Positions 48,153 to 62,917 of a stretch of 64,000 nt of DNA are shown here, in pieces. Position 1 is the first letter of the stretch; each line of letters opens with the position of its first letter. The notes under the pieces are model-generated. The model ran no database searches and was not told the origin of the DNA. It saw only the letters and a program-made list of their open reading frames with translations. The stretch comes from Trichomonas vaginalis G3 (Eukaryota > Parabasalia > Trichomonadida > Trichomonadidae): positions 7,964,879 through 8,028,878 of the forward strand of contig NC_067206.1 of NCBI RefSeq assembly GCF_026262505.1, written 5' to 3'. The translations under genes were made by a program, and so were the position numbers.

Positions 48153-48224
48153 AGAAATAGAAATAAAATAACTTAACTAATGTTTATCAATTAATATACA
48201 AAATTCAAAGAATTTTACTATCAA

Positions 48225-48480
48225 AGAGAATGCTTAGACATCTTGAGGTTTTCTAAAATTCATTTACAATTGATGGTTTCCTTACAATAGCGATTCGCCA
48301 TCAAAAGATCCAATATAATGATAATATATTCTAGACAAAAAATCATTTTAGAATTAACGAAATAACATAAATATTTAGCTAAATCATACTTTCGAATCTC
48401 AATTTCCTTGAAATAATTAGAATTTCAAAGGAAAAAAGAACCCAAATCTTTTCAAGAATCTGACAACTAATCAAAATGAA
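48225..48480 (+). pseudogene. Relic of ankyrin 3' end, unit 8 spacer
   Basis: Recognisable copy of the relic with scattered indels. The flank to 48878 is AT-rich. Confidence 0.55.
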
Positions 48481-48878
48481 TTCTTTTGACATTAGTAAAA
48501 AAATCAGCTTAAAATAAGGCCTAAGAGTACAAATTATTAATAAATGTACACTATACGCAAAATAATTAATTAGAAAACTATAAATTACGCAAAATTTTCA
48601 TCCAATACAATTCGTATTTGAATAAAAAATAATCGTAATTTCAGGTAATTATATTTTAAGAGAATAATTGCTTATTTAATAAATATATTTTTGCATTATT
48701 AGTCGATGCAATTATAAATATTAATTACAAATCTTTCTGAACTTTTCTCAGAAAAATATTTTGAATATATTGGAATATAGAATCGCTTAAAATTGGTTCG
48801 GGATTATAAATCTATTAAAAATAAAGCTCTAAAAATTTTGAATTGATAAGTATTCAATTTATTTTGGATTTTTAATAG

Positions 48879-51232
48879 ATGCCCGAATTTGTGCCAGAAG
48901 AGCATTTAAGCAATTTCAATTTATAGTATTGTGGATGATAAAAAGATCAAAATCAGCGATGGAAATCATCAAATGGAAGTTCCTTTTAAAACATTGTTTC
49001 ATAAGCAGGAAGTTATGAATGACTACATGGCAAGAGAAAACATTGAAGAATAAACTAAAAGGAGTCAGTGATGAAACATTTTAAAAATCTTTATCAACTT
49101 TTTATAAAAACAAAGTTTCTATCGAAATTTCTAAGATATTCTGAAAAGAATATATCAAATAGCATAGATCTCGAGATTGAAGACTTTTTCGATTGGTATA
49201 GTACGCTTATTTTCAGAGATGAAATAAACTTTAAAAAATATAGAAGAAGTCCTTTTCATTTATAAGAAAATCGCGAAAGAATTACAAATTGAAAACTAGA
49301 TGACATTATCATATTCATAGCGAAAAATATTTCGGAAATAGAAACCATCAAAACTTATTGATTTATGTTCGTATTGGTTCCGAAAAACATATTAATGCAA
49401 TCAAGTTTCATCGATAAAATCATTTCAAAATGTGAAGAACTCGGATATTTTCAAGATGAAAACAAAGTTGATAAAATATATGGACTTCTTGATTGCGTTG
49501 ATCAAAGATTGCAGTTATTTTGCTTATTTATATACAATAAATTTGATGCTGAAATGATTCGGTCCTCAGTAATGAAACAGTTATTTGGATCTTACTTCGA
49601 ATGAATCCTACAAAAGTATCAGAATTATGTTTTAGAAATGCAGAAAAGATCAACGAACTTGATGGAAGGAATCCGAAAAGATAGTCAAAGCAAGATATTG
49701 AAACAATATGAATTTCATTTTTTGTCTATTATTTGTGACAAAATTCATCAAATCAAACAAATGATGAGTTGATGTTCAATAGATTCTTAAATATCTTCCA
49801 AAGTTCAAAACAAATTTGATGATATTTATAATTCCTTTCGCAAGAAGCAGATGTGAAAGATGATCGAACATAAAAGGTGCTGAACAATCGGATTATCAGA
49901 AATCGTTGAATGATCAACAAACACAATCCTTCTCTCTTGCATGTTGAAGAACAGATTACAATCTTGTCGAATCTCTTATCAACAACAAATGCAACAAAAC
50001 CAGCAATTAACAAAAATAAAGACAATGCAGTTCTTTGCACATCAATCATGTGGCAGCACAAAATATTCGATTTTCTCATTAAAAATGGCTTAGTGCTAAA
50101 TATATCTAACGAAATCACAGGGAGAAATGCCGTTTTAACAGCTTGTGAAACGCGGAAACTTTGAAATGATGAAGACATCTAGTATCTCAAGGGCTTTTCA
50201 CTTTCAGACTTAGACAAAGAAAATCCAAATTGTATATACTTCTAGCTGTTTTTCTGGTATGGGAATAATCCATTATTTAATTCAAAATGATGCAGACCAT
50301 CTCTACATTCATCAAAAATGACCTTCCTAATTTTTAGATCCGAAGTGCTGGACAGTCTTGAGATTTCCAGAATTTATTATAATACTTGTCACAATTTTGA
50401 TTCAAAATGCTGAAAGATGATTTCTTACAATTGCAAATTTCATCATCAAAAGATACAAAATAATAAAATACATTATCGACAAAAAATTAGTTAGAATTAA
50501 AAGAAAACATAAAATTTAGTTAAATCGTATCTTCGAATTGCGATTCTCTTGAAGAAATAAGGAAACCATAAAGAAGATTGACCCAATTTTTATAGCAATT
50601 ATAAAGCACAGGAATCTACTAAATCTGACGCTAATCAAAACGAATCAGCATATGTTGATATAAATCAAAAAATGACAAACACCTGCTGAAACAATTCAAA
50701 ATGATCAACATCTTTTGATATAAATCAAAATGAATCAACACCTGCTGAAACCAATTCAAAATGATCAACATCTTGTTGATATAAATCAAAATGAATCAAC
50801 ATCTGTTGATATAAATCAAAATGAATCAACACTGCTGATATAAATCAAATGAATCAAAACACCTGCTGATATAAATCAAAAATGAAATCAACATCTGTTG
50901 ATATAAATCAAATGAATCAACCACCTTTGTATGATATAAATCAAAAATGAATCAACATCTGCTGAACAATCAAAATGAATCAACATCTGTTGAAACAATT
51001 CAAAATGATCAAATACTGCTGATATAAAATCAAAATGAATCAACATTTTCTAATCAAAACTCAAATCCACAAACATCCGACACAGAACAACCCCAAATCA
51101 TTCAAAAATTCTAGTAAAAATAAGGACAAGAAATAACTATTGATTCATGGCTATTTAAAAGATCAAAATATCGAAAAATTTTCTTCTGTATGACGACTTA
51201 ATTAAAACTAATATTTATATTTGATTCATTAA
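48879..51232 (+). pseudogene. Array ankyrin gene, copy 9 (many indels)
   Basis: Full-length copy by eye, from ATGCCCGAATTTGTGCC at 48879 (one T lost in codon 5) to the stop at 51230-51232, with one-base insertions or losses every 20-60 bases. All domains of copy 4 can be followed in order. Confidence 0.8.
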
Positions 51233-51440
51233 TCCAATTGTAAGTAAATTATTATTGCTAAGTTTAATATATACTAAAATACTAGTTGTTCATCTCGATA
51301 ATTTATGAATCTCAATTTTTTTGAGAGATATCTGAATTCATAAAGAATAATCATAAGCAAAAAAAAATTGATTTCTATAATGAATAAAATAAATCAAAAA
51401 TCAAGAATTCTTCTGGATTCCGGAACAATCATCATCCAAA

Positions 51441-51859
51441 TTATTGTTTATCATCTTGCAATGCATTGATCTGAAATTATCAGAGTCTTTAACATTGTCT
51501 TGAGGAACTTTCTTATGTATGGCAAATACTTCAATACTCTCTCATGAACTTCATATAAATTTGAAGTATTATAAGTGATCGGTGAAGTGATTGTGAAAGA
51601 AAAAGACTTGACTGCAGTTCAAATTCTATAGACACCGTATCTTGAGGTTTATCAAAGAACGAAAGAATGAAGAATGTTTTGGAAAGTGTTAATTATCTTT
51701 CAATTTTTTTGTAATCTTTGAAGAAATATTCGAATTTCCTCGTTTTTTATTCTTTAAATCAAACAACATCTTGGCGCTTAATTAAACATTCTTAATTCTC
51801 CTGATCCAACAACTATATATGCTATTTGTTCATTTTCAAATAGAGCAAATGTCAGATCT
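51441..51859 (-). pseudogene. Minus-strand gene remnant, unit 9
   Basis: Recognisable copy of the remnant at 28964-29380 with indels. Confidence 0.45.
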
Positions 51860-51902
51860 TATTTTTAAAAAGTGACAAAATAATAAATTTTTTATTTATT
51901 CC

Positions 51903-52616
51903 AAAATTCAATTAGTTCTCAATAAATGTAAAAACAATTATCATGTACTGACGGAATTCGTTGAGAAAACAAGCTATTGAAAGTCAGTATTACAACAATT
52001 ATTATTGACAGTAGTTGTAGAATTTATGCAAACACAGTGTATTGACTTTCTTCTTTTAACAAATGTTACTCTTTCTGACACAATTGTTGAAATACAATGA
52101 TGACCCAATCATCAATGCTCCTATTAAAGAAATTTTTTACCTAAGGCCGTCAAAATTATCAAATGAATTGGATCCTTTCAATGATTGAGATACGCTTCGA
52201 AAATATATTTTGGATGAACAGAATTCCATATTTTATTTACTCGTTAGATGGTATTATGATCAAAAAAATTTTCGAGGAAATAGTCATTATCATTCAGCTC
52301 GAACTGCAAAAGTAATTTTATTTACCCAAAAATGTTAAAATCATTTAGAGACCAATCTTTCTCGCATACAATCTTATATAAATTCGCTAATATTTCAAAA
52401 TGAAGATCACTTATATTAATCAATATGCTTTTACTAACTCAAATAATTTACGAAATTTTATTTTCCCAGTGGGAATTTCCCTTCCTGCTGCAATTCGGAT
52501 ATACTCAAAAGTACATATTTCATATTATTCAATTAAATACACACATGTCCAGCCTATTGTTATAGATATTTATTTGATCTTAACATACCTAATGAGTATA
52601 TTTATTATATTTCATA
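51903..52616 (+). pseudogene. BspA-like leucine-rich-repeat fragment, unit 9
   Basis: Recognisable copy with scattered indels. The last third (52400-52636) stays open. Confidence 0.55.
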
Positions 52617-52695
52617 AAGAAATAGAAATAAATTAACTTAACTTATGATTTTAATCCAATTAATATATCAAAATTCAAAGAATTTTACTTATCAA

Positions 52696-52953
52696 AGAGA
52701 ATTGCTTAGACATTCTTGAGGTTTTCTAAAAAATTCCATTTACAATTGAGGTTCTTACAATAGCGATTTCCCATCAAAGATCCAAATATAAGATAATATA
52801 TTCTAGACAAAAAATCATTTAGAATTAGACGATAACATTAAATATTAGCTAAAATTCAGTATCTTTCGAATCTCAATTCTTCTTTGAAATAATGAATTTC
52901 AAAGGAAAATAGACCCAAATCTTTCAAGGAATCTGACACTAATCAAAATGAAT
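52696..52953 (+). pseudogene. Relic of ankyrin 3' end, unit 9 spacer
   Basis: Recognisable copy with indels, followed by AT-rich flank to 53356. Confidence 0.5.
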
Positions 52954-53356
52954 TTCTTTTGACATTAGTTAAAAAAATCAGCTTAAATAAGGCCTAAGAG
53001 TACAAAATTGTATTAATAAATGTACATTATACGCAAATAATTAATTAGAAAACTAAAATTACGCAAATTTTTCATCCAATACAATTTCGTATTTTGAATA
53101 AAAAATAATCTAATTTCAGTAATTAGTATTTTAAAGAATAATTGCCTTATTTAATAAAATTATATTTTGCATTATTAGCGATTGCAATTATAAATATTAA
53201 TACAAAACTTTTCTGAACTTTTCTCAGAAAAATATTTTGAATATATTGGAATATAAATCGCTTAAAATTGTTTCGGGATTATAAATCTATAAAAATAAAG
53301 AATCTCTAAAAATTTTTTAATTGTAAGATATTCAATTTATTTGGATTTTTAATTAG

Positions 53357-55730
53357 ATGCCCGAATTTGTTGCCAGAAGAGCATTTAATCAATTCAATTT
53401 AATAGTATTGTGGATGATAAAAAGATCAAAACAGCGATGAAATCAATCAAATGGAAGTCCTTTAAAACAATTGTGATTCAATATAGCAGGAAAGTTTATG
53501 ATAATGGACTACATGCAAGGAGAAACACTTGAAGAATATAAACTAAAAGGATCAGTGATGAAACATTTAAAAATCTTTTATCAACTTTTTATAAAAAACA
53601 AAGTTTCTATCGAAATTTCTGAAGATATTCTGAAAGAAATATAATCAAATAGGCATAGATCTCGAGATTTAAATTTTCGATTGGATATAGTACTCTTATT
53701 TCAGAGATGAAATAAACTTTAAAAATAATAGAAGAAGTCCTTTCATTTATAAGAAAATCGCGAAAGAATTACGAATGAAAAACTAGATGACATTATACAT
53801 ATTCATAGCGAAAAATATTTCGGAAATAGGAAACCATCCATAAACTTATGATTGATTTATGTCGTGATTGGTTCCGAAAAGCATAATTAAGCAATCAAGA
53901 TTTCATCGATAAAATCATTTCAAAATTGTGGAAGAACTCGATATTTTCAAGATGAAAAAAAAGTTGATAAGTATATGACTTCTTGATTGCGTTGATCAAC
54001 AGATTGCAGTTATTTTGCTATTATATCAATAAATTTTGATGCTGAAATGATCGGTCTCAGTAATGAATGACGTTATTGATCTTACTTCGAATGAATCCTA
54101 CAAGAAGTATCAGAATTATGGTTTAGAAATGCAGAAAAAGATCAACGAACTTGATGGAAGGAATCGAAAAAGTTCAAGCAAGATATGAACAATATGAATC
54201 ATTTTTGTCTATTAATTTGTGACAAAATTCATTCAAATCAAACAAATGATGAGTTTGATCAATAGATTCTTAGATATCTTCCAAATTCAAAACAAATTGA
54301 TGATATTTATAATTTCCTTTCGCAGAGAGCAGATGTGAAAGATGAATCGACAATAAAAGTTGCATGACAATCGGATTATCAGAAATCGTTGATGATCAAC
54401 AAAAGACACATCCTTCTCTCTGCATGTTTGAAGAACAATTACAATCTTGTCGAATCTCTTATCAACAACAAATGCAACAAACAGCAATTAACAAAAAATA
54501 AAAAGACAATGAGTTCTTTGCACATCAATCAGTGGCAGCACAGATATTCGATTTTCTCAATTAAAAATTGGCTTAGATCTAAAAATATCTAACGAAATCA
54601 CAGGGAGAAAATGCGCGTTTTAAAGCTTGTGAAAGCGGAAACTTGTAAATGATTAGCATCTAGTATCTCAAGGCTTTACACATTCAGATTAGACAAAGAA
54701 AATCAAAAATGGTATACTTCTAGCTGTTTCTTCTGGTAATTGGGAAATAATCCATTATTTAATTCAAAATGATGCAGACCCATCTTACATTCATCAAATA
54801 ATGACCTTCCTATTTATAGATCCGTAAGGCTTGACATCTTGAGATTTTCCAGAATCCTTACTTTATATATTGTCACAATTTTTGATCCAAATGCTGAAGA
54901 TATTTTCTTACAATTGCAATTTCTCATCAAAGATACAAAATAATAAAATACATTACGACATAAAAATTAGTTAGAATTAAAGAAAAACATAAAAATTTAG
55001 TTAAATCGTATCTTTCGAATTGCGATTCTCTTGAAGAAATAGAAACCATAAAGAAGATTTGACCCAATTTTTTCAAGCAATATAAAGCACAGGAATCACT
55101 AAATCTGACCTAATCAAAACGAATCAGCATTGATGTTGATAATAATCAAAATGAATTCAACACCTGCTGAAACAATCAAAATGAATCAACATCTGTTGAT
55201 ATAAATCAAAATGAATCAACACCTGCTGAAACAATTCAAAATGAATCAACATCTGTTGATATAAATCAAAATGAATCAACATCTGTTGATTATAATCAAA
55301 ATGAATCAACACCTGCTGATATAAATCAAAATGAAGCAACACCGCTGATATAAATCAAAAAAATGAATCAACATCTGTTGATATAAATCAAAATGAATCC
55401 AACACCTGTTGATATAAATCAAAATGAAATCAACATCTGCTGAACAATTCAAAATGAATCAACTTGTTGAAACAATTCCAAAAGAATTCAATACCTGCCT
55501 GATAAAATCAAATGAATCAATCATTTCTAATCAAACTCAATCACAAACATCCGACACAGAACAACCCAAAATCATCAAAATCTAGAAAATTAATGGACAG
55601 ACAAAATAACTATATGATTATGGCTAATTTAAAAAGTGATAATATTATATGTGAAATTGTGGTCTTCTGTGTGGTGACGGAGCGTTATAATTTTGGGATC
55701 TTATTTATGTGATATTTATTATCCAGTTAA
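53357..55730 (+). pseudogene. Array ankyrin gene, copy 10 (many indels)
   Basis: The same gene with indels throughout. Stretches such as 54720-55080 and the repeats at 55190-55330 are nearly clean. The last codons fall in a G/T-rich noise block, so the stop cannot be placed. Confidence 0.75.
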
Positions 55731-56620
55731 AGTGTCCAGATGTGAGAGTGTTAGTTTATTATTGTCTATGTTTGGTATAATATTATTATGATGTGATTGT
55801 GATGTTGTTGATTCTGCGTGAGGGAAAGTTTTATGAATCTCAATTTTGTGAGTTATCTGTATTCGTGTATAAGTGAGAGTTTCGTATAGAGCGAGATGAA
55901 TAATTGATTGTTGCGTGATTTATTGAGTAATATGTTAATGCGAAGGATGAGAATCAAAGTTATATGATTCTTGGTGGAGTGCGGTATATCTATTTATGCA
56001 GGTCTATTTCAATTAGTGTGTTATCGAGTGTGCTGGTTTTGTTTCAATTTTTGGTTTGAGTGTCTGAATTATGCAGTGTGTGAGTCATGGTTAACATTGG
56101 GTCTTGAGGAACGTGTGTCTGGTGGCATATACTTTCAATTCATCTCTGTGCGATGAGAGTTGTCAGTATATAATATTTGATTGTGTGTGGAGTATTTTAT
56201 CATTTGATACGGTGAAGTGTTTTTTTGTGTATTGAGAGTAGTAAATTGATGTCTTTACTCAGTTCTAACGTTTTCAGTATATTACACTGTCGTGTGAGGT
56301 TTTTGCAATAGGATACGAGTAATATCTATGTATATATGATTATGTTGGAGGAGAGTTGTTTAAGTTTGGGTTGATGTATATCGTCGATTTGTTTGTTATA
56401 GTCTTATAGGGTTAGTGGCGGAAGTTGTCCTCTTTTGTTATCGTATTAATATCAGAGTATCTACAATATTGGCTGTTCGTGATGGTAGAATGTCTTTGAA
56501 TTCTGCGCGTGATGGTCGAAGCGAGCTGATATGATTTTTTGTAAGTTTTGTCATTTTTCTATGTAATTGATGTGTTATGGGTATCTTGTCATTTGTCAGT
56601 GGTTTAGAGAAGTGTGACCA
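55600..56620. other. G/T-biased noise block over the 3' spacer and minus-strand remnant of unit 10
   Basis: The unit sequence can be followed word by word, but it is peppered with extra G and T bases (TGTGAGAGTGTTAG-like) that are absent from every other unit. The minus-strand remnant expected here is unreadable. The + strand ORF at 55971-56156 is an accident of this noise. Confidence 0.75.
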
Positions 56621-56637
56621 AAATATAATATTTGATT

Positions 56638-57511
56638 GAATTCCAAAATTGCAGTGTTGAGTTGGCGTACATGTGTGAAGTGTTAAAAAACGATTTCAGT
56701 TTTTGTATTTGTACGGATTTCGGTTCAAGTATGAACAAGTCTGAATGGAAATTCAGTATTGTTATTTGGTGGTATGTAATCTCATTTATTAGTATGTATC
56801 AGTGTGTGATTGATAGAAGGTTTTTATCAAACACAGTGTATTGATCTTCTTTGATAAACAAATGTTACTCTTTCTGACACAATTGTTGAAATTACAAGAT
56901 GACCATCATCAATGCTCCTACTTAAAGAAATTGGTCGTTAACCTAAGTCCGTCAAAATTATCACATGAATTGGATCCTTTTAACAAAATGCATGAGAGCG
57001 CTCGAAAATATATTTGTTGATGACAGGGAATCCATATTTTACTTCGTTAGATGGTGATACTACACAAAAAAATTTCGAGAGAAATAGTTCATTATCAATC
57101 AGCTCGAACTGCAAAAGTATTTATTTACCAAAAATGTTAAAATCCATTAGAGGGACCAATCTCTCATACCAATCTTATATAAATTCGCTACTATTCAAAA
57201 TGAGCATCACTTTTGTTTGATATTGTGAGGTCAAGTATGCTTTTTCACTGTAACCTGCAGAAAATAATTTACGAATTTTTGTATTTTCCCATGGGAAGTG
57301 TTATGCTGATTTCTGCTATTTCATATTGTTATGTGTGTACTCTCATAATATATGTATTAGCACGTTTTGTATGTATTTGCATAGTGGTGTGATTCGAATT
57401 TGATTGTGATGATAAGACACTTGTCCAGCCGTGGTACTTGTGATTAAGATATTTATTGAGCTTAACATCCTAATGAGTATATTTATTAGAAGATTTTTTT
57501 GTCGTTCATAA
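56638..57511 (+). pseudogene. BspA-like leucine-rich-repeat fragment, unit 10 (badly disrupted)
   Basis: The middle (about 56830-57200) is recognisable. Both ends lie in G/T-biased noise, which adds about 160 bases relative to unit 4. Confidence 0.45.
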
Positions 57512-57624
57512 TAGTTATATGAGATATATAAATAGGATTTGAACTAACTAGATTGTGTTAATTTTCCATCTTTTTTGGAATCTATATCTCTAGTAGAGTT
57601 CTTGTAAGATGTTTTATCTTATTC

Positions 57625-57990
57625 GAAAGATGATAATGCTAGTATTCATCTTGTAATGTGGAATTTTCTCTAATATTAAGGTTGTTTCGTCATTTACCAA
57701 TTGATTGTGGTCCTTTCTAATAGCGATTTTGCTCCGTTCTATAGAGAGAATTAAGTGCCAGAATAAATGATGTGATGGTATGCATATGCGTATAAATGCA
57801 TGGAGGATGTGGTGGTGGTTTAGTATAATCGGGTTATGTGAGAGATGGTTACATAAAATTACTTTAGCTATGAATCATATTCTTTCGGAACTCTCAATTC
57901 CTTCGAAATAAGATAGAATTTTCAAAGGAAAAATAGACCCAAATCCTGTTCAAGAATCTGACACTAATCAAAATGAATTTCTTGATGACC
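57625..57990 (+). pseudogene. Relic of ankyrin 3' end, unit 10 spacer
   Basis: Recognisable mainly after 57870 (ATATTCTTTCGGAACTCTC onward); the first half is in noise. AT-rich flank follows to 58404. Confidence 0.45.
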
Positions 57991-58404
57991 AATTAGAAAA
58001 AAAAATCAGCTTGAATAGGCCTAAGAAAGTACAAATTTTAGTTAATAAATGTACATTATACGGACAACATAAATTAATTAGAAAACCTAATAAATTACGC
58101 CAAAAATGCATCCAAATAACAATTTCGTATTTTGAAATAAAAAATAATCGTAATTCATAATTATATTATTAAAGAATTAATTGCTTATAATAAATAATTA
58201 TTTTATGCATTATTAGCGATGCACATTATAAAGATAAAATACAAACTTTTCTAACTTTTCTCTGAAAATATTTTTAGGGAATATATTGGATTATGAATCG
58301 CTTAAATTGTTTTTCGGGGATTATGAAATCATATAAAAATAAGAATCTCTAAAAGAATTTTGAATTTGATAAGCTATTCAAAATTTATTTTGGATTTTTA
58401 ATAG

Positions 58405-60796
58405 ATGCCCGAATTTTGTTGCCAGAAAGAGCATTTAAGCAATTTCAATTTAATAGTATTGTGGAGTGATAAAAGAATTTCAAAATCAGCGATGGAAAAT
58501 CATCAAATGAAGTTCCTTATAAAACAATTGTGTTCATTATAGCAGGGACAAGTATGAATGACTACATGCAAGGAGAAAACATTGAAGGAATATAAAACTA
58601 AAGGAGTTCAGTGATGAAACATTGGAAAATCTTTTATCAACTTTTTATAAAAAACAAAGTTTCTATGACAATTTCTGAAGATATTCTGAAAGAAAATAAT
58701 TTTTAAATCAAAATAGGCATAGATCTCAGAGATTGAAGACTTTTTCGATTTGTACTCTTACTTTCAGAGATGAAATAAACTTTAAAAAATATATAGAAGG
58801 AAGTCCTTTCATTTATAAGAAACTCGCGAAAGAATTTAACAATGAAAACTAGATGACATTATCATGATTATAGCGAAAAATATGTTCGGAAATAGGAACC
58901 ATTCAAAACTATGAATGATTTATTCGTATTGGTTCCGAAAAGCATATTAAGCAATTCAAGGCATTTCCATCGATAAAACTCATTTCAAAGAGTCCGTGGA
59001 AGAACTGCGCGATTATTTTCAAGATTGAAAAACCAGTTTGATAATGTATATGACTTCTTTGATTGCGTTGTCAAAGATTGCAGTTATTTGCATTATTTAT
59101 ATCAATAGAATTTGATGCTGAAATGATGTCGATCTCAGTAATGAAGTACGTTATTGGATCTTACTTCGAATGAATCCTGACAAGAATGTATCAGAATTAT
59201 GGTTTAGAAATGCAGAAAAAAGATCAACGAACTTGATGGAAGGAATCCGAAAAAGTTCAAGCAAGATATGAAACAATATGAAATCATTTTTGTCTATTAA
59301 TTTTGACAAAATTCATCAAATCAAACAAATGATGAGTCTTGCATCAATAGATTCTTAGATATCTTCAAATTCAAAACAAATTTGATGAATTATAATTTCC
59401 TTTCGCAGAGAGAGGATGTGAAAGATGAATCGACAATAAAAGTTGATGGTACAATCGGATTATTCAGAAATCGGTTGATGATCAACAAAAACACAATCCT
59501 TCTCTCTATGTAGTTGAAGAACAATTACAATCTTGTCGAATCTCTTATCTAACAACAAATGCCAACAAAACAGCAATTTAACAAAAAATAAAGACAATGC
59601 AGTTCTTTGCACATCAATCAGTGGCAGCACAGATATTCGATTTTCTCATTAAAAAATGGCTTAGATGCTAAAATATTCTAACGAAATCCACAGGTGAGAA
59701 ATGCCGTTTTAACAGCTTGGGAAAGCGGAAACTTTGAAATGATTAAGCATCTAGTATCTCAAGGCTTTTCACTTCAGACTTAGACAAAGAAAATCAAAAT
59801 TGTATACTTCTAGCTGTTTCTTCGGTAATTGGGGAAATAATCCATTATTTATTCAAAATGATGCAGACCCATCTCTACATTCATCAAATAATGACCTTCC
59901 TATTTTTAGATCCGTAAGGCTTGGACATCTTGAGATTTTCCAGAAATTTACTTATATATTGTCACAATTTTTGATCCAAATGCTGAAGATGATTTTCTTA
60001 ACAATTGCAATTTCTCATCAAAGATACAAAATAATAAAATACATTATCGACAAAAAATTAGTTAGAATTAAAGAAAAACATTAAAATTTAGTTAAATCGT
60101 ATCTTTCGAATTGCGATTCTCTTGAAGAAATAGAAACCATAAAGAAGATTGACCCAATTTTTTCAAGCAATTATAAAGCACAGGAATCTTACTAAATCTG
60201 ACGCTAATCAAAACGAATCAAGCATGATGTTGATATAATCAAAATGAATCAACACCTGCCTGAAACAATTCAAAATGAATCAACATCTGTTGATATAAAT
60301 CAAAATGAATCAACACCTGCGAAACAATTCAAAATGAATCAACATCTGTTGATATAAATCAAAATGAATCAACATCTGTTGATATAAATCAAAATGAATC
60401 AACACCTGCTGATATAAATCAAAATGAAATCAACACCTGCTGATATAAATCAAAAATGAATCAACATCTGTTATATAAATCAAAAAGAATCACATCTGTT
60501 GATATAAATCAAAATGAATCAAACATCTGCTGATATAAATCAAAATGAATCAACATCTGTTGATGATAAATCAAAAGAATCAATACCTGCTGATATAAAT
60601 CAAAAGAATCAACATTTTCTAATCAAACTCAATCACAAACATCCGACACAGAACAACCAAAATCATCAAAATCTAGTAAAAATAAGGACACAAAAATAAC
60701 TATTGATTCATGGCTATTTAAAAGATAAAATATCGAAAATTTTTCTTCTGGTATGAGGACTTTAATTTATTACTAATATTTATATTGATTCATTAA
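58405..60796 (+). pseudogene. Array ankyrin gene, copy 11 (many indels, cleaner 3' half)
   Basis: The first 1.3 kb is dense with one-base insertions. From about 59700 to 60480 the sequence is close to copy 4, and part of the ankyrin region is open (59800-60084). The stop is at 60794-60796. The minisatellite is present from about 60205. Confidence 0.8.
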
Positions 60797-61001
60797 TCCC
60801 AAATTGTTAAGTAATTATTATTGCTAAGTTTATAATAACAAAATACTAGTTTTATCATCTCAGTATTTATGAATCTCAATTTTTTTTGAGAGTATCTGAA
60901 TGTCATAAAGAATAATCATATAGCAAAAGAAATATTGATTTCTATATGAATAAAATAAATAACAAATCAAAATTATTCTGGATCGGACAATCATCATCAA
61001 A

Positions 61002-61429
61002 TTATTGTTTATCATCTTTGCAATTGATTGAATCTGAAATTATCAGAGTCTTTTAACATTGTCTTGAGGAACTTTCTTATATGGCAAATACTTCAATACT
61101 CTCTCATGAACTTCATATAAATTTGAAGTATTTTCATAAGTGACGTGAAGTGATTGTGATAAGAAAATGACTTGACTCAGTTCAAACTTCTATAGACACC
61201 TATCTGTGAGGTTTTGCAAAGAACGAAAGAATGAGAATGTTGGAAAAGTAAGTGTTAATTATCTTCAATTTTTTTGGTAATCTTTGAAGAAATATTGGCG
61301 AATTCCTCGTTTTTATTCTTTAAATCAAACAACTATCTTGGCGCTTATTAAACATTCTTAATTCTCCTGATCCAAGCAACATATATATGCATTTGTTCAT
61401 TGTCAATTAGAGCAAATGGTCAGCATCTT
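61002..61429 (-). pseudogene. Minus-strand gene remnant, unit 11
   Basis: Recognisable copy of the remnant at 28964-29380 with indels. Confidence 0.45.
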
Positions 61430-61464
61430 TATTTTAAAAGTGACAAAATATAAATTTTTTATGA

Positions 61465-62178
61465 TTCCAAAATTCAGTTTAGTTCTACAATAAAATGTAA
61501 AAACATTATCAGTGTATACTGACGGAATTCTTGTAGAAACAAGCTATTGAAAGTCAGTAGTACAACAATTTATTGACAGTAGTTTGTAGAATTTTTATCA
61601 ACACAGTGTAGATTCTTCTTTTATAACAAATGTTACTCTTTCTGACACAATTGTTGAAATACAAGATGACCCAATCATCAATGCTCCTAAAAGAAATTTT
61701 CTTACCTAAGTCCGTCAAAATTATCAATGAATTGGATCCTTTCAATGCATGAGATCGCTCGAAAAATATATTTGTTGATGAACAGAATCCATATTTTACT
61801 TCGTTAGATGGTGTATTATACACAAAAAATTTCGAGGAAATAGTTCATATCCCATCAGCTCGAACTGCAAAAGTATTTATTTACCAAAAATGTTAAAATC
61901 ATTAGAGACCAATCTTTCTCATACCAATCTTATATAAATTCGCTAATATTTCAAAATGAAATCACTTATATTTAATCAAATATGCTTTTACTAACTCAAA
62001 TAATTTCGAAATTTTATTTTCCCATTGGGAAAATTTCCCTTCCTGCCTGCAATTTCCGGATTCACTAAAAGTTACACTATTTCATATTATTCAATTGAAA
62101 ATACACACATGTCCAGCCTATTGTTATAGATATTATTTGATCTTAACATCCTAATAGAGTATCTTTATTATATTTATA
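61465..62178 (+). pseudogene. BspA-like leucine-rich-repeat fragment, unit 11
   Basis: Recognisable copy with scattered indels; 61620-61850 is nearly clean. Confidence 0.55.
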
Positions 62179-62258
62179 ACGAAATAGAAATAAAAATTAA
62201 CTTAACTAATGATTTATCCAAAATTATTATCAAAATTCAAAGAATTTTACTTATCATA

Positions 62259-62516
62259 AGAGGTTGCGTAGACATCTTGATGTTTTTCTAAAATTTTCCA
62301 TTTACAATTTGATGTGTTTTCTTTACAATAGCGATTTCCCATCAGAAGACCAATATAATGAGTAATATAGTCTAGACAAAAAAGCATTTAGAATTAACGA
62401 ATAACATAAATATTGCTAATCATATCTTTCGAATCTCAATTCTTCTTGAAATAATAGAATTTCAAAGGAAAAATAGACCCAAATCTTTCAAGAATCTGAC
62501 ACTAATCAAAATGAAT
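62259..62516 (+). pseudogene. Relic of ankyrin 3' end, unit 11 spacer
   Basis: Recognisable copy. AT-rich flank with the upstream inverted repeat follows to 62917. Confidence 0.55.
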
Positions 62517-62917
62517 TTCTTTTGCCATTAGTAAAAAAATCAGCTTAATAAGGCCTGAAGAGTACAAATTTTATTAATAAATGTACATTATACGCAATAT
62601 AATTAATTAGAAAACTATAAATTACGCAAAATTTTTCTCCAATTACAATTTCGTATTTGAATAAAAAATAATCGTAATTTCATAATTATATTTTAAAGAA
62701 TAATTGCTTATTTAATAAATATATTTTTGCATTATTAGCGATGCAATTATAAAATATAATACAAACTTTTCTGAACTTTTTTCTCAGAAAATATTTTGAA
62801 TATATTGGAATATGAATCGCTTAAAATTGTTTCCGGGATTATAAATCTATTAAAATAAAAGAATCTCTAAAACATTTTGAATTGATAAGTATTCAATTTT
62901 ATTGGATTTTTTAATAG

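Noticed and set aside
55971-56844. Two + strand ORFs rich in Cys, Trp and Val
   Set aside because: They occur only in the G/T-biased noise block of unit 10, and no other unit has them.
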